Source: an uncultured Alistipes sp.
Lineage (GTDB): Bacteria > Bacteroidota > Bacteroidia > Bacteroidales > Rikenellaceae
Length of the DNA stretch: 53,708 bases
NCBI GenBank assembly: GCA_900542505.1
Contig: UQNV01000012.1
Span: 1-53,708, forward strand
Direction: 5' to 3'
Below the pieces are notes generated by a model. It did no database searches. It was not told the origin of the DNA and saw nothing but the letters and a program-made list of their open reading frames with translations. Position numbers and translations under genes: made by a program. Of the stretch, positions 26,865-35,940 are shown one piece after another (position 1 is the stretch's first letter; every line of letters begins with the position of its first letter).

Positions 26865-28274
26865 ATGTATCTGGATTTGAGCATTCCCTACAAGGTGGCC
26901 GACATGTCGCTGGCCGAGTGGGGACGTAAGGAAATTGAGGTTTCGGAACATGAGATGCCCGGCCTGATGGCCGTGCGCCGCAAATACGGTCCGCTCAAGC
27001 CCCTCAAGGGTGTGCGCGTGATGGGTTCGCTCCACATGACCATTCAGACGGCGATTCTCATCGAGACGCTGGTCGAGCTGGGTGCCGACGTGCGTTGGTG
27101 CTCGTGCAACATCTTCTCGACGCAGGACCATGCCGCAGCGGCCATCGCCGCCGCCGGTGTTCCGGTCTTCGCCTGGAAGGGCGAGACGCTGCCCGAGTAC
27201 TGGTGGTGTACGGCCATGGCGCTTTCGTTCCCCGGAGGCAAGGGCCCGCAGCTGATTGTCGACGACGGTGGCGATGCAACGCTGCTGATTCACAAGGGTT
27301 TCAAGGCCGAAAACGACGCTTCGTCGCTCGATTACGAGCCCTCGTCCTACGAGGAGGAGGTCATTCTCGGCACGCTGAAGCAGATTCTGGCCGAAGATGG
27401 CGACAAGTGGCACCGTACGGTGGCCGAGTGGAAGGGTGTCAGCGAGGAGACCACCACCGGCGTGCACCGTCTCTACCAGATGCAGGCTGCGGGCGAACTG
27501 CTCGTGCCGGCCATCAACGTCAACGACTCGTGCACAAAGTCGAAGTTCGACAACCTCTACGGCTGCCGCGAATCGCTGGCCGACGGTATCAAGCGCGCCA
27601 CCGACGTGATGATTGCCGGCAAGGTGGTCGTGGTCTGCGGCTACGGTGACGTGGGCAAGGGTTGCGCAAAGTCGATGCGTTCGTACGGCGCCCGGGTGAT
27701 TGTGACCGAAATCGACCCGATTTGCGCACTGCAGGCTGCCATGGAGGGCTTCGAGGTGAAGACCGTCGAGAGCGCCCTTGCCGAGGGCAACATCTATGTG
27801 ACCTGTACGGGCAACTGCGACATCATCACGCTCGAGCACATGGAGCGGATGCGCGACCAGGCCATCGTCTGCAACATCGGCCACTTCGACAACGAAATCC
27901 AGATGGCCCGTCTCGAGAAGTCCGATGCCGTGAAGACCACCATCAAGCCGCAGGTCGACATGTACACCTTCCCCGACGGACATTCGATTTTCGTGCTGGC
28001 CGAAGGGCGTCTGGTGAACCTGGGCTGCGCCACGGGCCATCCCTCGTTCGTCATGTCGAACTCCTTCACCAACCAGTGCCTGGCCCAGATGGAGCTCTGG
28101 CAGAAGGAGCACGAGGTGGGCGTCTACCGTCTGCCGAAGCACCTCGACGAGGAGGTTGCCCGTCTGCACCTCGACAACCTCGGTGTCGAACTGACGCAGC
28201 TCACGCCGAAGCAGGCCGACTACATCGGTGTGCCGGTCGAGGGTCCCTACAAGGCCGACCACTACCGCTATTGA
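26865..28274 (+). CDS. ahcY: adenosylhomocysteinase
   Basis: Hydrolyses S-adenosylhomocysteine to adenosine and homocysteine, clearing the product inhibitor of methylation. The 469-residue protein has the family N-terminus ([30 protein letters not shown]), the [28 protein letters not shown] segment, the NAD+ Rossmann motif [14 protein letters not shown] (about residues 252-265), and the C-terminal end KADHYRY whose Lys-Tyr contacts NAD+. It starts 84 bases after the riboflavin kinase gene. A T-poor gap with no clear promoter lies between, so it may be part of the same long transcript. Confidence 0.98.
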   Translation: MYLDLSIPYKVADMSLAEWGRKEIEVSEHEMPGLMAVRRKYGPLKPLKGVRVMGSLHMTIQTAILIETLVELGADVRWCSCNIFSTQDHAAAAIAAAGVPVFAWKGETLPEYWWCTAMALSFPGGKGPQLIVDDGGDATLLIHKGFKAENDASSLDYEPSSYEEEVILGTLKQILAEDGDKWHRTVAEWKGVSEETTTGVHRLYQMQAAGELLVPAINVNDSCTKSKFDNLYGCRESLADGIKRATDVMIAGKVVVVCGYGDVGKGCAKSMRSYGARVIVTEIDPICALQAAMEGFEVKTVESALAEGNIYVTCTGNCDIITLEHMERMRDQAIVCNIGHFDNEIQMARLEKSDAVKTTIKPQVDMYTFPDGHSIFVLAEGRLVNLGCATGHPSFVMSNSFTNQCLAQMELWQKEHEVGVYRLPKHLDEEVARLHLDNLGVELTQLTPKQADYIGVPVEGPYKADHYRY

Positions 28275-28318
28275 TTTGCGTCGGGGGGGTGCGGCCGCCG
28301 CTCCGGATTCCGCATACG

Positions 28319-28355
28319 AAGAGAGCCTCTGAACTGTTCGGAGGCTCTCATTTTG
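28319..28355. terminator. terminator after ahcY
   Basis: A 13-bp stem with one wobble (GAGAGCCTC and TGAA pairing with TTCG and GAGGCTCTC) closes a three-base loop and is followed by ATTTTGG. It lies 45 bases past ahcY. The convergent lipoprotein gene ends 126 bases further on and may also use it. Confidence 0.8.
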
Positions 28356-28480
28356 GTTGGGTGGTGGCGGGCCGGACGGTGCACCGGTTGCACGAGTTGT
28401 ATCATGCCTTGTCAAGACGGTGCCCCGCTCGGGAGACAGATTCCGGGGCGGTGAGATCCGCTTTCCAACCCCGGCCTGCG

Positions 28481-29764
28481 TCAGTGCCGGAAGGGGATGC
28501 GTACCGCACGGGGCTGACGCTGAAGGGCGGCGTTTGCAGCACGGAGCAAATCGGTGGAGGATTCGTTTTCCGGCACCGTGATGGCGGGCAGTTCATCGGG
28601 CAGCGTCACCGTGTAGCTTCCCGGAGCGCCGGGAACCCCCGCCTCGTCGAAGGCCATGTAAATCACCTCATAGGTTTCGCCGGCCATCGAGGCATCCCAG
28701 AAGGTGACGTCGTAGTAGTAGAGGTCGTCGGAACTCTCGAGCAGGGTGCTGCTCTTCCATCCCGAGTAGTAACCGTCATACCCCTCGCCGTAGGCATTCG
28801 AGAGGTTGGTGAAGTAGTCGCGCCAGGCCGAGGGCTCCTTCTTGGCGAAGTCTCCCGCGTAGTAGCCGTCCTCGTAGCGGAAGGTGCGGGCTCCGTCGAC
28901 TGGTTCGAAACGGTAGACGGCGGCGAAGCACGATTCGGGAGCCCCTTCGAGTTCCCCGGAGTTGATGACCACATGCTGAATGCGCACCGAGGCTTCGCTC
29001 TGCTCCGAGCCGCCTGTCGAGGGACGGTCCATCGTCCGCAGCTGTTTCCAGTGGAGCTTGCCGGGGTTGCCCTCCGCATCGACACCGATTACGGCCAGGA
29101 TGAAGTCGTAGGCATATCCCCACGAGGTGTCGGTCATGTGGTTGTCGGCGACGGGTTTCTGGGCGAGCAGGTAGTTAATCATGTCCTCCTCGGTATTGGG
29201 GATGAAGTCGGGATTGTCGGGGTCATCATCGAAATAGGAGCTGTAGACACATGAGGCGTAGTAGGCTGTAGTCTTGTCGTTGGGGGTGAACGTCACGTCG
29301 ATGGTGCAGTAGTAGGAGTTGCGCTCAGCATACGAAACCTCGAACTCGACCCACGGTCCCGAGAGATAGGCCGGCGACTGGGTGGTTGCGCGCAGTTCGG
29401 CCCACGCGGAATCGAGCGTCGTTTCGCCGTCACCGCGGGCCTTGATGCGAAGGGTGTATTCCGTGGCGGGCACCAGTTCTTGGAAACTGGCCGTAAGCTC
29501 CGAGGTTTCGGTCTCGGCGACGATTGGCGTAACGGCACCGTGTTCGTTCCGGTACTGGAGCGTGTAGACGTATCCGACAGCCCCCTCCACGGCCTCCCAG
29601 GCCACGGAGAGTGTATTTTCGGTTACCTCCGTCTGGACCGGAGCAGGTTGCGTCAGAGCCTCGGGTTGCGGTTCGGGCACAGGCTGGGGTTCGGGCGAGG
29701 ATTCATCCTCCGTGCAGGCTCCGGCTACGAAAGCCAGAAGGAGCAGCGACAGCAGTTTCTTCAT
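28481..29764 (-). CDS. lipoprotein with fibronectin type III domain, unknown function
   Basis: I do not recognise a named family. The 427-residue product starts MKKLLSLLLLAFVAGACTED, a lipoprotein signal with Cys17. A Pro/Glu/Gln-rich linker follows (residues ~22-40), then an FN3-like domain (TLSVAWEAVEGAVGYVYTLQYR to YTLRIKARG, about 50-125). The C-terminal ~290 residues are rich in Tyr and acidic residues (YYASCVYSSYFDDDPDNPD; YYAGDFAKKEPSAWRDYF). This composition is common in surface lipoproteins of gut Bacteroidota, which may bind glycans or host proteins. It stands alone with no susC/D partner. Confidence 0.85.
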   Translation of the reverse strand: MKKLLSLLLLAFVAGACTEDESSPEPQPVPEPQPEALTQPAPVQTEVTENTLSVAWEAVEGAVGYVYTLQYRNEHGAVTPIVAETETSELTASFQELVPATEYTLRIKARGDGETTLDSAWAELRATTQSPAYLSGPWVEFEVSYAERNSYYCTIDVTFTPNDKTTAYYASCVYSSYFDDDPDNPDFIPNTEEDMINYLLAQKPVADNHMTDTSWGYAYDFILAVIGVDAEGNPGKLHWKQLRTMDRPSTGGSEQSEASVRIQHVVINSGELEGAPESCFAAVYRFEPVDGARTFRYEDGYYAGDFAKKEPSAWRDYFTNLSNAYGEGYDGYYSGWKSSTLLESSDDLYYYDVTFWDASMAGETYEVIYMAFDEAGVPGAPGSYTVTLPDELPAITVPENESSTDLLRAANAALQRQPRAVRIPFRH

Positions 29765-30083
29765 AAAAGGGGAAATGTGTTAGGGGTGAATGATGGGTTT
29801 GGACGGGCTCCTGCGAATCTGGGAGCGCCGTTTGTAAAGCTATCGTTTTTCCGCCGGATTTCCAAATTCCGCGCCTCTTTTTGGTGGAGAATCCGCCTTG
29901 CGGTGGAAATCTGGTGTAGATTTTCCATTTGGGAGCGGTGACCGGAGGCCGTCCACCCTTCCGCAAAGGGTGTTCCGACGCCGTATTCCGAGGCTGCGGG
30001 TATTCGCTTTGCGGCTCCGGTCGGCGCAGTCTCTTCGGGGGCAGTGTATGGCACGTTGCCCCGGGATGGCTCCCTGCGGCACG
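29765..30083. other. intergenic region without a supported gene
   Basis: About 320 bases between the lipoprotein start and the M16 terminator. It should hold the lipoprotein promoter on the minus strand, but I find no clean TAnnTTTG. A 7-bp hairpin (CACCCTT/AAGGGTG, 29954-29972) is the only structure I see. Open frames here have no family resemblance. Confidence 0.6.
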
Positions 30084-30112
30084 AAAAAACGGCAGCCCCG
30101 TCAGGGGCTGCC
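30084..30112 (-). terminator. rho-independent terminator after the M16 peptidase gene
   Basis: GGCAGCCCC/GGGGCTGCC, 9 bp with a four-base GTCA loop. On the minus strand it is followed by GTTTTTTC. It lies 26 bases after the M16 stop codon. Confidence 0.9.
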
Positions 30113-30137
30113 GCTTCATGCGTGGATGTCGGAGGCA

Positions 30138-33038
30138 TCAATAGCCGAAGAGCTCCTCCTGAGATACGGTCTTGATGGGGCCGAGCGTCTTGAGGAAGTT
30201 CAGGTCGAGGTTCTGGATGTCGCCCAGAATACCGTAGGTGTAGTTGCGGTCCTTGACCCACTGCTGCTGCGTGGCCTTCACGTCGTCGAGCGTCATTGCC
30301 TGCACCTTTTCGAAAATCTGACGGTCGCGGTCCTCCGAGAGCCCGAGACGGCGCAGTGCGATGTAGGAGCCCAGCACGTCGATGCCCGTGGTGCGGTCGG
30401 TGCGCAGACGGCTCAGCACGGCCTCCTTGGCGATGTTGAAAGCGGCCTCCGATTCGGGCATCTGGTTGATGATTTCGTCGAATGCCTCGATGGCGGTCTG
30501 CATCTTGTCGTTCTGCGTGGCAATGAAGGCAACGTAACTGTAGTTGTCGTCGGCATACGAGGGGCTACCCAACCATGCCTGTGCCGTGTAGGCCAGACCA
30601 CGCGCCTCGCGCATCTCCTGGAAGCAGATGGAGTTCATGCTGCCGCCGAAGTACTCGTTGTAGAGCGTGATTTCGGGGTCGTTCTTCACGTCGAACAGCT
30701 CGCCGCGGTTCGAGAACTGCAGGTAGTAGAGCTGGTTGGCATCGTACTGGGCCAGGATGACGCTGCTCTCATCCGTGCGCTGCATCATCGGGTGCGACAG
30801 CTCGAGCGGATCAAGCTCCGCAGCGGCCTTGTGCTTCTCGGCCAGAACCGACTTCACGGCCTCCTGTTCCATGGGACCGTAGTAGAGTACCTCGTGCTGC
30901 TTGCCCATGAGCTCCTGAACGAGCGAGATGAGCGTTTTCGAATCGAGCGACTTCAGTGCGTCGTTCGTCAGGGTCGACTTGCGGATGAACTCCTCGCCGT
31001 AGAACATGTAGCGCTGCAGGGCTGCGAAATTCCGGCTCTGGTTGAGCTTGGCATCGGCGCGCGACTTGAGCATGTCCTGCTTGAGGTTCTCGAGGATGGC
31101 GTCGTCGGCAACGGCTCCGGCAATCAGCCCCTCGACAATCTCCATGGCGCGCGGCATGTTCTCGCTCAGACCCGTAATCGTGATGGAGCTCTGGTTGTTG
31201 CCGGCGCCCATGTAGAAGGAGCAGGCAATGTCGTACATCTCCGAGGCAATCTGCTCGGCGCTCATCGTGTCGGTGCCCAGGTAGCTCAGGTAGTCGAATG
31301 CCGGGCCCATGGCCGGATTGCTCTCCGTTCCCATGTCGAAGGTATACCTCAGCGTGAAGATGTCGTTCAGCTCGTTCTTCTTGTAGAGCACGTGGATACC
31401 GTCGCGCACGTCGAACTGCGCCATATCCTTCTGGTAGTCGACGAATACGGGCTCGATGGGCTTCACCTTGGACTGCTGGATTTCCGTGAGGAAGGCGCTC
31501 TGCTTGTCGCGGTTGGTGACAATCGGGGTGATTTTCGGAGCGGCGATTTTCTGCACGTTCTTGTCCTCGCCCTCACGTTTGTAGACGATGGCGTAGCTCT
31601 TCTCGCCGAGGTACTTGTTGGCCCAGTCGACGACGTCCTGCTTGGTGATTTTCGACATGCGGTCGAGCTGAGCCACCTCGTCGGCCCAGTTGGTGCCGGC
31701 GATGAACGACTGCACGTACATGTCGGCGCGCGAGGCGTTGTCCTCGTAGGCCTTCATCTGGTAGAGCTTGAAGTTGTTGATGGAGGCCTCGATGAGCTTC
31801 TCGTCGAAGTCGCCCGAGCGGAGCTTGGCCACCTCCGCGAGCAGCAGGTCGCGCACCTCCTCGAGCGTCTGGCCGGCCTTGGGGCTGCCGCCGACGAGGA
31901 ACGTGCTGTAGTCGGGCTGGCCCGAATAGCCGCCGTAGGCGCCGAGCACCTTCTGCTGCTGCGCCAGGTCGAGGTCAATCAGACCGGCCTGTCCGTTGTA
32001 GAGGATGGCGCTGGCAATCTGCGCCACGTCGTTCGGGTCCGACGAACCGCCCGGCAGACGCCAGCCGAGCAGCAGGTTGGCAGCCTCCAGACCGTAGACC
32101 TCGCGCACGATGGGCTCGGTGATGGGCTCCTCGGGCTGGAACTCGAGCTTCGGCAGTTCGGGGTTGGGCTGCATGTCGCCGAAGTACTTCTTGATGACGG
32201 AGAGCATCTGCTCGGGGTCGAAGTCACCCGAGAGGCAGATGGCCATGTTGTTGGGCACGTAGTAGGTCTTGTGGTAGTTCCGCACGTTGGTAATCGAGGG
32301 GTTCTTCAGATGCTCCTGCGTACCGAGTACGGTTTGCGTGCCGTAGGGGTGGTGGGGGAAGAGTGCGGCGTCGAGGGCCTCCCATACCTTGCGCGAGTCG
32401 CGCGTGAGCGACATGTTCTTCTCCTCGTAGATGGTCTCCAGCTCGGTGTGGAAGCCGCGGATGACGGGATTGCGGAAGCGGTCGGCCTCGATTTTCGCCC
32501 AGTTCTCAATCTCGTTCGAGGGGATGTTCTCGACGTAGACGGTCATGTCCTGCGACGTGTAGGCGTTGGTGCCCGTGGCGCCGATGGCGGCCATCAGCTT
32601 GTCGTACTCGTTGGGAATGGCGATTTTCGACGCTTCGTAGCTGATGGAGTCGATGCGGTGGTAGAGGGCCGCGCGCTCGGTCTCGTCCGTGGTCTTGCGG
32701 TAGACCTCGAAGAGCTGCTCGATTTCGTCGAGCATCGGCTTCTCGGCGGCGTAGTCCGAGGTGCCGAAGTTGGGCGTACCCTTGAACATGAGGTGCTCGA
32801 AGTAGTGGGCAAGACCGGTCGTCTCCGCAGGGTCATTCTTGCCGCCGACCCGCACGGCGATGTAGGTCTGGATGCGCGGCGTTTCGGGGTTGACGCTCAT
32901 GTAGACCTTCAGTCCGTTGTCGAGCGTGTAGATGCGGGTGCCCAGCGGGTCGCCGGCCACCGATTCATACTTGTCTCCCGAACAAGCGGCTGTCAGCACC
33001 GCGGTGATGCAGACGGCCAGAAATCTGAGTTTTTTCAT
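30138..33038 (-). CDS. M16 family zinc peptidase (pitrilysin-like), lipoprotein
   Basis: A 966-residue exported protease with two M16 halves in one chain, probably acting on peptides in the periplasm. The signal MKKLRFLAVCITAVLTAACSGD makes Cys19 the lipid site. The inverted zinc motif HxxEH is His78-Tyr-Phe-Glu81-His82 (AHYFEHLMFKGT), with the further glutamate in the HTELETIYEEKNMS segment near residue 200. The second half (from about residue 500) lacks HxxEH, as usual, and helps close the chamber. The frame stays open upstream through the DUF456 gene, but the signal peptide fixes the start. It follows DUF456 by 11 bases. Confidence 0.95.
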   Translation of the reverse strand: MKKLRFLAVCITAVLTAACSGDKYESVAGDPLGTRIYTLDNGLKVYMSVNPETPRIQTYIAVRVGGKNDPAETTGLAHYFEHLMFKGTPNFGTSDYAAEKPMLDEIEQLFEVYRKTTDETERAALYHRIDSISYEASKIAIPNEYDKLMAAIGATGTNAYTSQDMTVYVENIPSNEIENWAKIEADRFRNPVIRGFHTELETIYEEKNMSLTRDSRKVWEALDAALFPHHPYGTQTVLGTQEHLKNPSITNVRNYHKTYYVPNNMAICLSGDFDPEQMLSVIKKYFGDMQPNPELPKLEFQPEEPITEPIVREVYGLEAANLLLGWRLPGGSSDPNDVAQIASAILYNGQAGLIDLDLAQQQKVLGAYGGYSGQPDYSTFLVGGSPKAGQTLEEVRDLLLAEVAKLRSGDFDEKLIEASINNFKLYQMKAYEDNASRADMYVQSFIAGTNWADEVAQLDRMSKITKQDVVDWANKYLGEKSYAIVYKREGEDKNVQKIAAPKITPIVTNRDKQSAFLTEIQQSKVKPIEPVFVDYQKDMAQFDVRDGIHVLYKKNELNDIFTLRYTFDMGTESNPAMGPAFDYLSYLGTDTMSAEQIASEMYDIACSFYMGAGNNQSSITITGLSENMPRAMEIVEGLIAGAVADDAILENLKQDMLKSRADAKLNQSRNFAALQRYMFYGEEFIRKSTLTNDALKSLDSKTLISLVQELMGKQHEVLYYGPMEQEAVKSVLAEKHKAAAELDPLELSHPMMQRTDESSVILAQYDANQLYYLQFSNRGELFDVKNDPEITLYNEYFGGSMNSICFQEMREARGLAYTAQAWLGSPSYADDNYSYVAFIATQNDKMQTAIEAFDEIINQMPESEAAFNIAKEAVLSRLRTDRTTGIDVLGSYIALRRLGLSEDRDRQIFEKVQAMTLDDVKATQQQWVKDRNYTYGILGDIQNLDLNFLKTLGPIKTVSQEELFGY

Positions 33039-33049
33039 GTATGTTTGGT

Positions 33050-33562
33050 TTAGAAAAGTGAGACGAACCAGTCCCGTGCAACGGGGTAGGTGTCGGCGGC
33101 GATGTGGAGGAACATGCCGACGGCGGCGATGAGCTTGAGCCCCGTGCCGACGATGAACGAGAGGAACGAGCCGAATCCGACGAGGATGGCCTTCGGGATG
33201 TCCTCCCGGTTGTGGCACAGCTCGCCGATGACGGCGCCGACGAAGGGGCCCAGCAGGATGCCCAGCGGCGGAATGAAGAAGAAGCCGACGACGGTGCCGA
33301 TGGTGGCCCCGATGGCTCCGGCGCGCGAGCCGCCGAAGCGGCGGGTCATGTAGGCGGGCAGGAAGTAGTCGGCCACCGAGACGAAGACGGTGACGGCGAG
33401 CCATATCCACAGGGCGGCCGTGGAAATCTGCGAATAGCTGCAGAAGTAGGCGCAGACGAAGCCCGCATAGCTGAGAATGACGCCCGGAAGGGCCGGAACG
33501 ATGCATCCGGCGATGCCGATGAGCGAGAAGATAAAGGCGAGTACTGCGAGCGTGGTATCCAT
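33050..33562 (-). CDS. DUF456 family membrane protein
   Basis: A 170-residue hydrophobic protein of the DUF456 family (function unknown). It starts MDTTLAVLAFIFSLIGIAGCIVPALPG; the GCIVPALPG turn after the first helix is the family hallmark. A glycine-rich pair of helices, GAIGATIGTVVGFFFIPPLGILLGPFVGAVIGEL, fills the middle, followed by a hydrophobic C-terminus. It is the first gene of a two-gene operon with the M16 peptidase, 11 bases apart. A -7-like TATATTTG (33624-33617) lies 54 bases upstream. Confidence 0.9.
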   Translation of the reverse strand: MDTTLAVLAFIFSLIGIAGCIVPALPGVILSYAGFVCAYFCSYSQISTAALWIWLAVTVFVSVADYFLPAYMTRRFGGSRAGAIGATIGTVVGFFFIPPLGILLGPFVGAVIGELCHNREDIPKAILVGFGSFLSFIVGTGLKLIAAVGMFLHIAADTYPVARDWFVSLF

Positions 33563-33616
33563 ACGAAACGGGAACCGGGGGAGCGGTTTTCGGAGACCGT
33601 ACCGGTTATCCTTTCA

Positions 33617-33624
33617 CAAATATA
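33617..33624 (-). promoter_or_regulatory. -7 element of the DUF456-M16 operon
   Basis: TATATTTG on the minus strand. The usual -33 position falls inside the panD terminator hairpin and no TTG is seen there, so the promoter is inferred from the -7 box alone. Confidence 0.45.
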
Positions 33625-33633
33625 ACGATTCGA

Positions 33634-33662
33634 AACAAAAAATCTCCCTTTGGAGGGAGATT
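33634..33662 (-). terminator. rho-independent terminator after panD
   Basis: AATCTCCC/GGGAGATT with a short loop; on the minus strand the stem is followed by a T-rich run (ATTTTTTGTTTCG). It lies 60 bases after the panD stop and just upstream of the DUF456 promoter. Confidence 0.8.
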
Positions 33663-33721
33663 TTCAATCGTCGGGGCGCCTTTTTCTTCGGCCGTTAACC
33701 CCGTATGGCTGTTCGGAGGGG

Positions 33722-34081
33722 CTATTTCACCAGTCGGTTCGTCTCCGTGTCGGGGAAGATGACCCACGGGCGGAACTGCTTGGCGTCCTCGAAATCCATC
33801 AGGGCGTAGGAGGCGATGATGACCACGTCGCCTACCTGGACCTTGCGGGCTGCGGCGCCGTTGAGGCAGATGCAGCCGCTCTCGCGCTCGCCCTTGATGA
33901 TGTAGGTTTCGAAACGTTCGCCGTTGTTGATGTCCAGAATCTGGACCTTTTCGCCCTCAATCATGTTGGCGGCCTCCATCAGCGCTTCGTCGATGGTGAT
34001 GCTGCCCACGTAGTTCAAATCGGCCTGCGTGACCTTCACGCGGTGAATCTTCGATTTGATGACTTCAATCTGGAATTTCAT
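33722..34081 (-). CDS. panD: aspartate 1-decarboxylase
   Basis: Makes beta-alanine from aspartate for pantothenate and coenzyme A. The 119-residue proenzyme ([34 protein letters not shown]) should cut itself between Gly26 and Ser27 (YVGSITID) to form the pyruvoyl cofactor. Lys9 and the later NGAAARK and [13 protein letters not shown] stretches are typical. Its ATG overlaps the last base-pair position of the panC stop codon by one base. PanD supplies the beta-alanine used by PanC, so the pair is a two-step pathway operon. Confidence 0.98.
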   Translation of the reverse strand: MKFQIEVIKSKIHRVKVTQADLNYVGSITIDEALMEAANMIEGEKVQILDINNGERFETYIIKGERESGCICLNGAAARKVQVGDVVIIASYALMDFEDAKQFRPWVIFPDTETNRLVK

Positions 34082-34917
34082 TATCGGATACGGATGTTAT
34101 CGATTAGACGGATGGGTCCGGCCATGACGGCAATGCAGCCCTGGATGCGCGGAGCGTCGTTCCAGTCGTGCACCTCCTGCATCGTCAGGGCGTCGACCGA
34201 CTGGTAGTAGACCACCTTGAGCAGCGGGTTGCTTTCGACCTCGGCCACGACCCAGCTCTTCAGCTCGTCGGGCGTCATGGTGTGCGACTTCTCGACGGCG
34301 GCGCGCAGCGTGGCGTAGATGTGGGGTGCTGCGGCGCGGTGCTCCTTGTCGAGCAGCGTGTTGCGCGACGAGAGTGCCAGTCCGTCCTCACCGCGGACGA
34401 TGGGGCACTCGACAATCTGCACCGGAAGGGACAGCTGGCTGACCATCGCCTTGATGACGGCGATTTGCTGGAAGTCCTTCTCGCCGAAGTAGGCGCGCGC
34501 CGGGCGGACGATGTCGAAGAGGCGGCTGACGACCTGGGCCACACCGTTGAAGTGGCCGGGACGCGTGGCGCCCTCCATCACCTTGTCCACCTGGCCGAAA
34601 TCGAACTGGCGGGTATCGGGTTCGGGGTAAATCTCCTCGACCGAGGGCATCAGCACGAAATCGGCGCCGGCCTCTTCCAGCAGCCGTGCATCGGCCTCGG
34701 GGGTGCGGGGATAGCGGTGCAGGTCGTTCTTGTCGTTGAACTGCGTCGGGTTTACGAAGACGCTCACCACGACGGTGGCGTTCTCCTTGCGGGCGCGCTC
34801 CACCAGCGAACGGTGGCCTGCATGCAGGGCGCCCATTGTGGGAACGAAGCCGATTCCGGCCTGTTCCCTCTTGTCCAGCTCCTCGCGGAGCTCGTTGACA
34901 CGTGTAAAGATTTTCAT
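34081..34917 (-). CDS. panC: pantothenate synthetase
   Basis: Joins pantoate and beta-alanine using ATP. The 278-residue protein starts [19 protein letters not shown]. It has the ATP-binding [20 protein letters not shown] (HIGH-like), the [21 protein letters not shown] segment, [17 protein letters not shown] and the late [11 protein letters not shown]. The frame is open upstream but this Met begins the conserved domain and follows a TACCTTTG box (34948-34941). It shares one base with panD. Confidence 0.98.
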   Translation of the reverse strand: MKIFTRVNELREELDKREQAGIGFVPTMGALHAGHRSLVERARKENATVVVSVFVNPTQFNDKNDLHRYPRTPEADARLLEEAGADFVLMPSVEEIYPEPDTRQFDFGQVDKVMEGATRPGHFNGVAQVVSRLFDIVRPARAYFGEKDFQQIAVIKAMVSQLSLPVQIVECPIVRGEDGLALSSRNTLLDKEHRAAAPHIYATLRAAVEKSHTMTPDELKSWVVAEVESNPLLKVVYYQSVDALTMQEVHDWNDAPRIQGCIAVMAGPIRLIDNIRIR

Positions 34918-34940
34918 CGCTTTGGCAACAAATTGCGGGG

Positions 34941-34948
34941 CAAAGGTA
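34941..34948 (-). promoter_or_regulatory. -7 element of panC-panD
   Basis: TACCTTTG on the minus strand, 23 bases before the panC ATG. The expected -33 position is T-rich without a clear TTG. Confidence 0.55.
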
Positions 34949-35030
34949 GAAAAGATAATCATAAGAATGAAAAAAACGTGGAAAAAACGTCGCCTCCCCG
35001 TGTTTCTTCGGTCACCCGGGCAGAGAAATT

Positions 35031-35062
35031 TTTGGAATCTCACGGAAAAAGACTTATCTTTA
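35031..35062 (+). promoter_or_regulatory. promoter of the outer-membrane beta-barrel gene
   Basis: TTTG (35031-35034), 20-bp spacer, TATCTTTA (35055-35062; last base differs from consensus). The ATG lies about 110 bases further, giving a long 5' leader. Confidence 0.6.
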
Positions 35063-35180
35063 AGAGTGAAATGCAACCGGAACCGGGATGTCACCATCCG
35101 CACCGTCCGCTTCCGGCTCACCAATTCCCAACCATCGAAAGGCCCCAGGCGGTGCGGGTCGGACCTTTAAAACTGCAGCC

Positions 35181-35804
35181 ATGAAGAAATTTGTCGCTCT
35201 GCTCTGCGCGCTCTGCGTTGCGGGCACGCTCTCCGCTCAGGAGAAGCACATCCTCGGCGTCCGCGCCGGTATGAATGTCTCCAACATGACCTTCAAGCAG
35301 GACGGTTTGTCCGTATCGCCCTCGTCGCGCGTTTCGTTCCAGGCGGGTGTCTCCTATCAGTACAACTTCCTGGAGTCGATGCCCTTCTACCTCGAAACGG
35401 GTCTTTACCTCTCGCTCAAGGGGGCCGAGCAGAAGATGGGACAGACGAGCACGACCATCCGCATGACCTACCTCGAGGTGCCCATCATGGTCAACTACCA
35501 CTGGAACATTACGGACAACATCGCGATTGTACCGGCTGCGGGCTTCTACTATTCGCTCGGACTGGGCGGCACCTCCGAAAACAAGACGGGCAATACCTCG
35601 GTCGAGGCCGATACCTTCGGGACCGATTCGGACATCAAGCGTTCGGAATTCGGCATGCGCTTCGGCGCCAGCGTCGAGTTCCTCGAAAACTTCTATGCGG
35701 GCCTGGGCTACGACGTGGGGCTGAACAACATCTCGAAGGATGCCGACGTGAAGGCACGCAACGGCAGCTTCTTCATCCTGGTAGGCTACAACTTCAAGTT
35801 CTGA
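35181..35804 (+). CDS. outer-membrane beta-barrel protein (PorT-like)
   Basis: A 207-residue secreted protein starting MKKFVALLCALCVAGTLSAQ with cleavage after SAQ. The rest is alternating strands of the small outer-membrane barrel type: HILGVRAGMNVSNMTF (the typical G-x-KxGxNxS-like first strand), FQAGVSYQYNF, YLEVPIMVNYHW, and a final strand ending in aromatic-x-aromatic (SFFILVGYNFKF). This places it in the PorT/OmpW-like beta-barrel group frequent in Bacteroidota. The function is unknown. It is a single gene between its own promoter and a strong terminator. Confidence 0.88.
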   Translation: MKKFVALLCALCVAGTLSAQEKHILGVRAGMNVSNMTFKQDGLSVSPSSRVSFQAGVSYQYNFLESMPFYLETGLYLSLKGAEQKMGQTSTTIRMTYLEVPIMVNYHWNITDNIAIVPAAGFYYSLGLGGTSENKTGNTSVEADTFGTDSDIKRSEFGMRFGASVEFLENFYAGLGYDVGLNNISKDADVKARNGSFFILVGYNFKF

Positions 35805-35826
35805 GCTCCATATCCGGTATCATGGA

Positions 35827-35857
35827 CGCATCTTCCCGCGGGAAGATGCGTTTTTTT
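35827..35857 (+). terminator. rho-independent terminator after the beta-barrel gene
   Basis: A perfect 24-bp palindrome (35827-35850, half-site CGCATCTTCCCG) followed by seven T residues, 22 bases past the stop codon. The DPP III -7 box begins only 12 bases after the T run. Confidence 0.92.
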
Positions 35858-35869
35858 GCGGGATTTTCG

Positions 35870-35877
35870 TATATTTG
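35870..35877 (+). promoter_or_regulatory. -7 element upstream of DPP III
   Basis: TATATTTG, exact match to TAnnTTTG, 63 bases before the ATG at 35941. The TTTG in the terminator T run (35855-35858) is too close (11 bp) to be a standard -33 element. Confidence 0.5.
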
Positions 35878-35940
35878 GACTTTGAACCCGACATGCTTCG
35901 TGTCCTGCGGGCACGGAAAATGGAGAAAAAACATTGTTGT

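Noticed and set aside
29898..33053. 1051-codon open frame opposite the M16 gene
   Set aside because: Antisense shadow of a clear zinc peptidase; its start lies in a terminator region.
33039..33506. N-terminal extension of the M16 peptidase
   Set aside because: The extra ~156 codons are an alternative frame of the DUF456 gene. The lipoprotein signal starts at 33038.
34918..35124. N-terminal extension of PanC
   Set aside because: The extra 69 codons cross the panC -7 box and part of the beta-barrel promoter region. The conserved domain begins at the Met at 34917.
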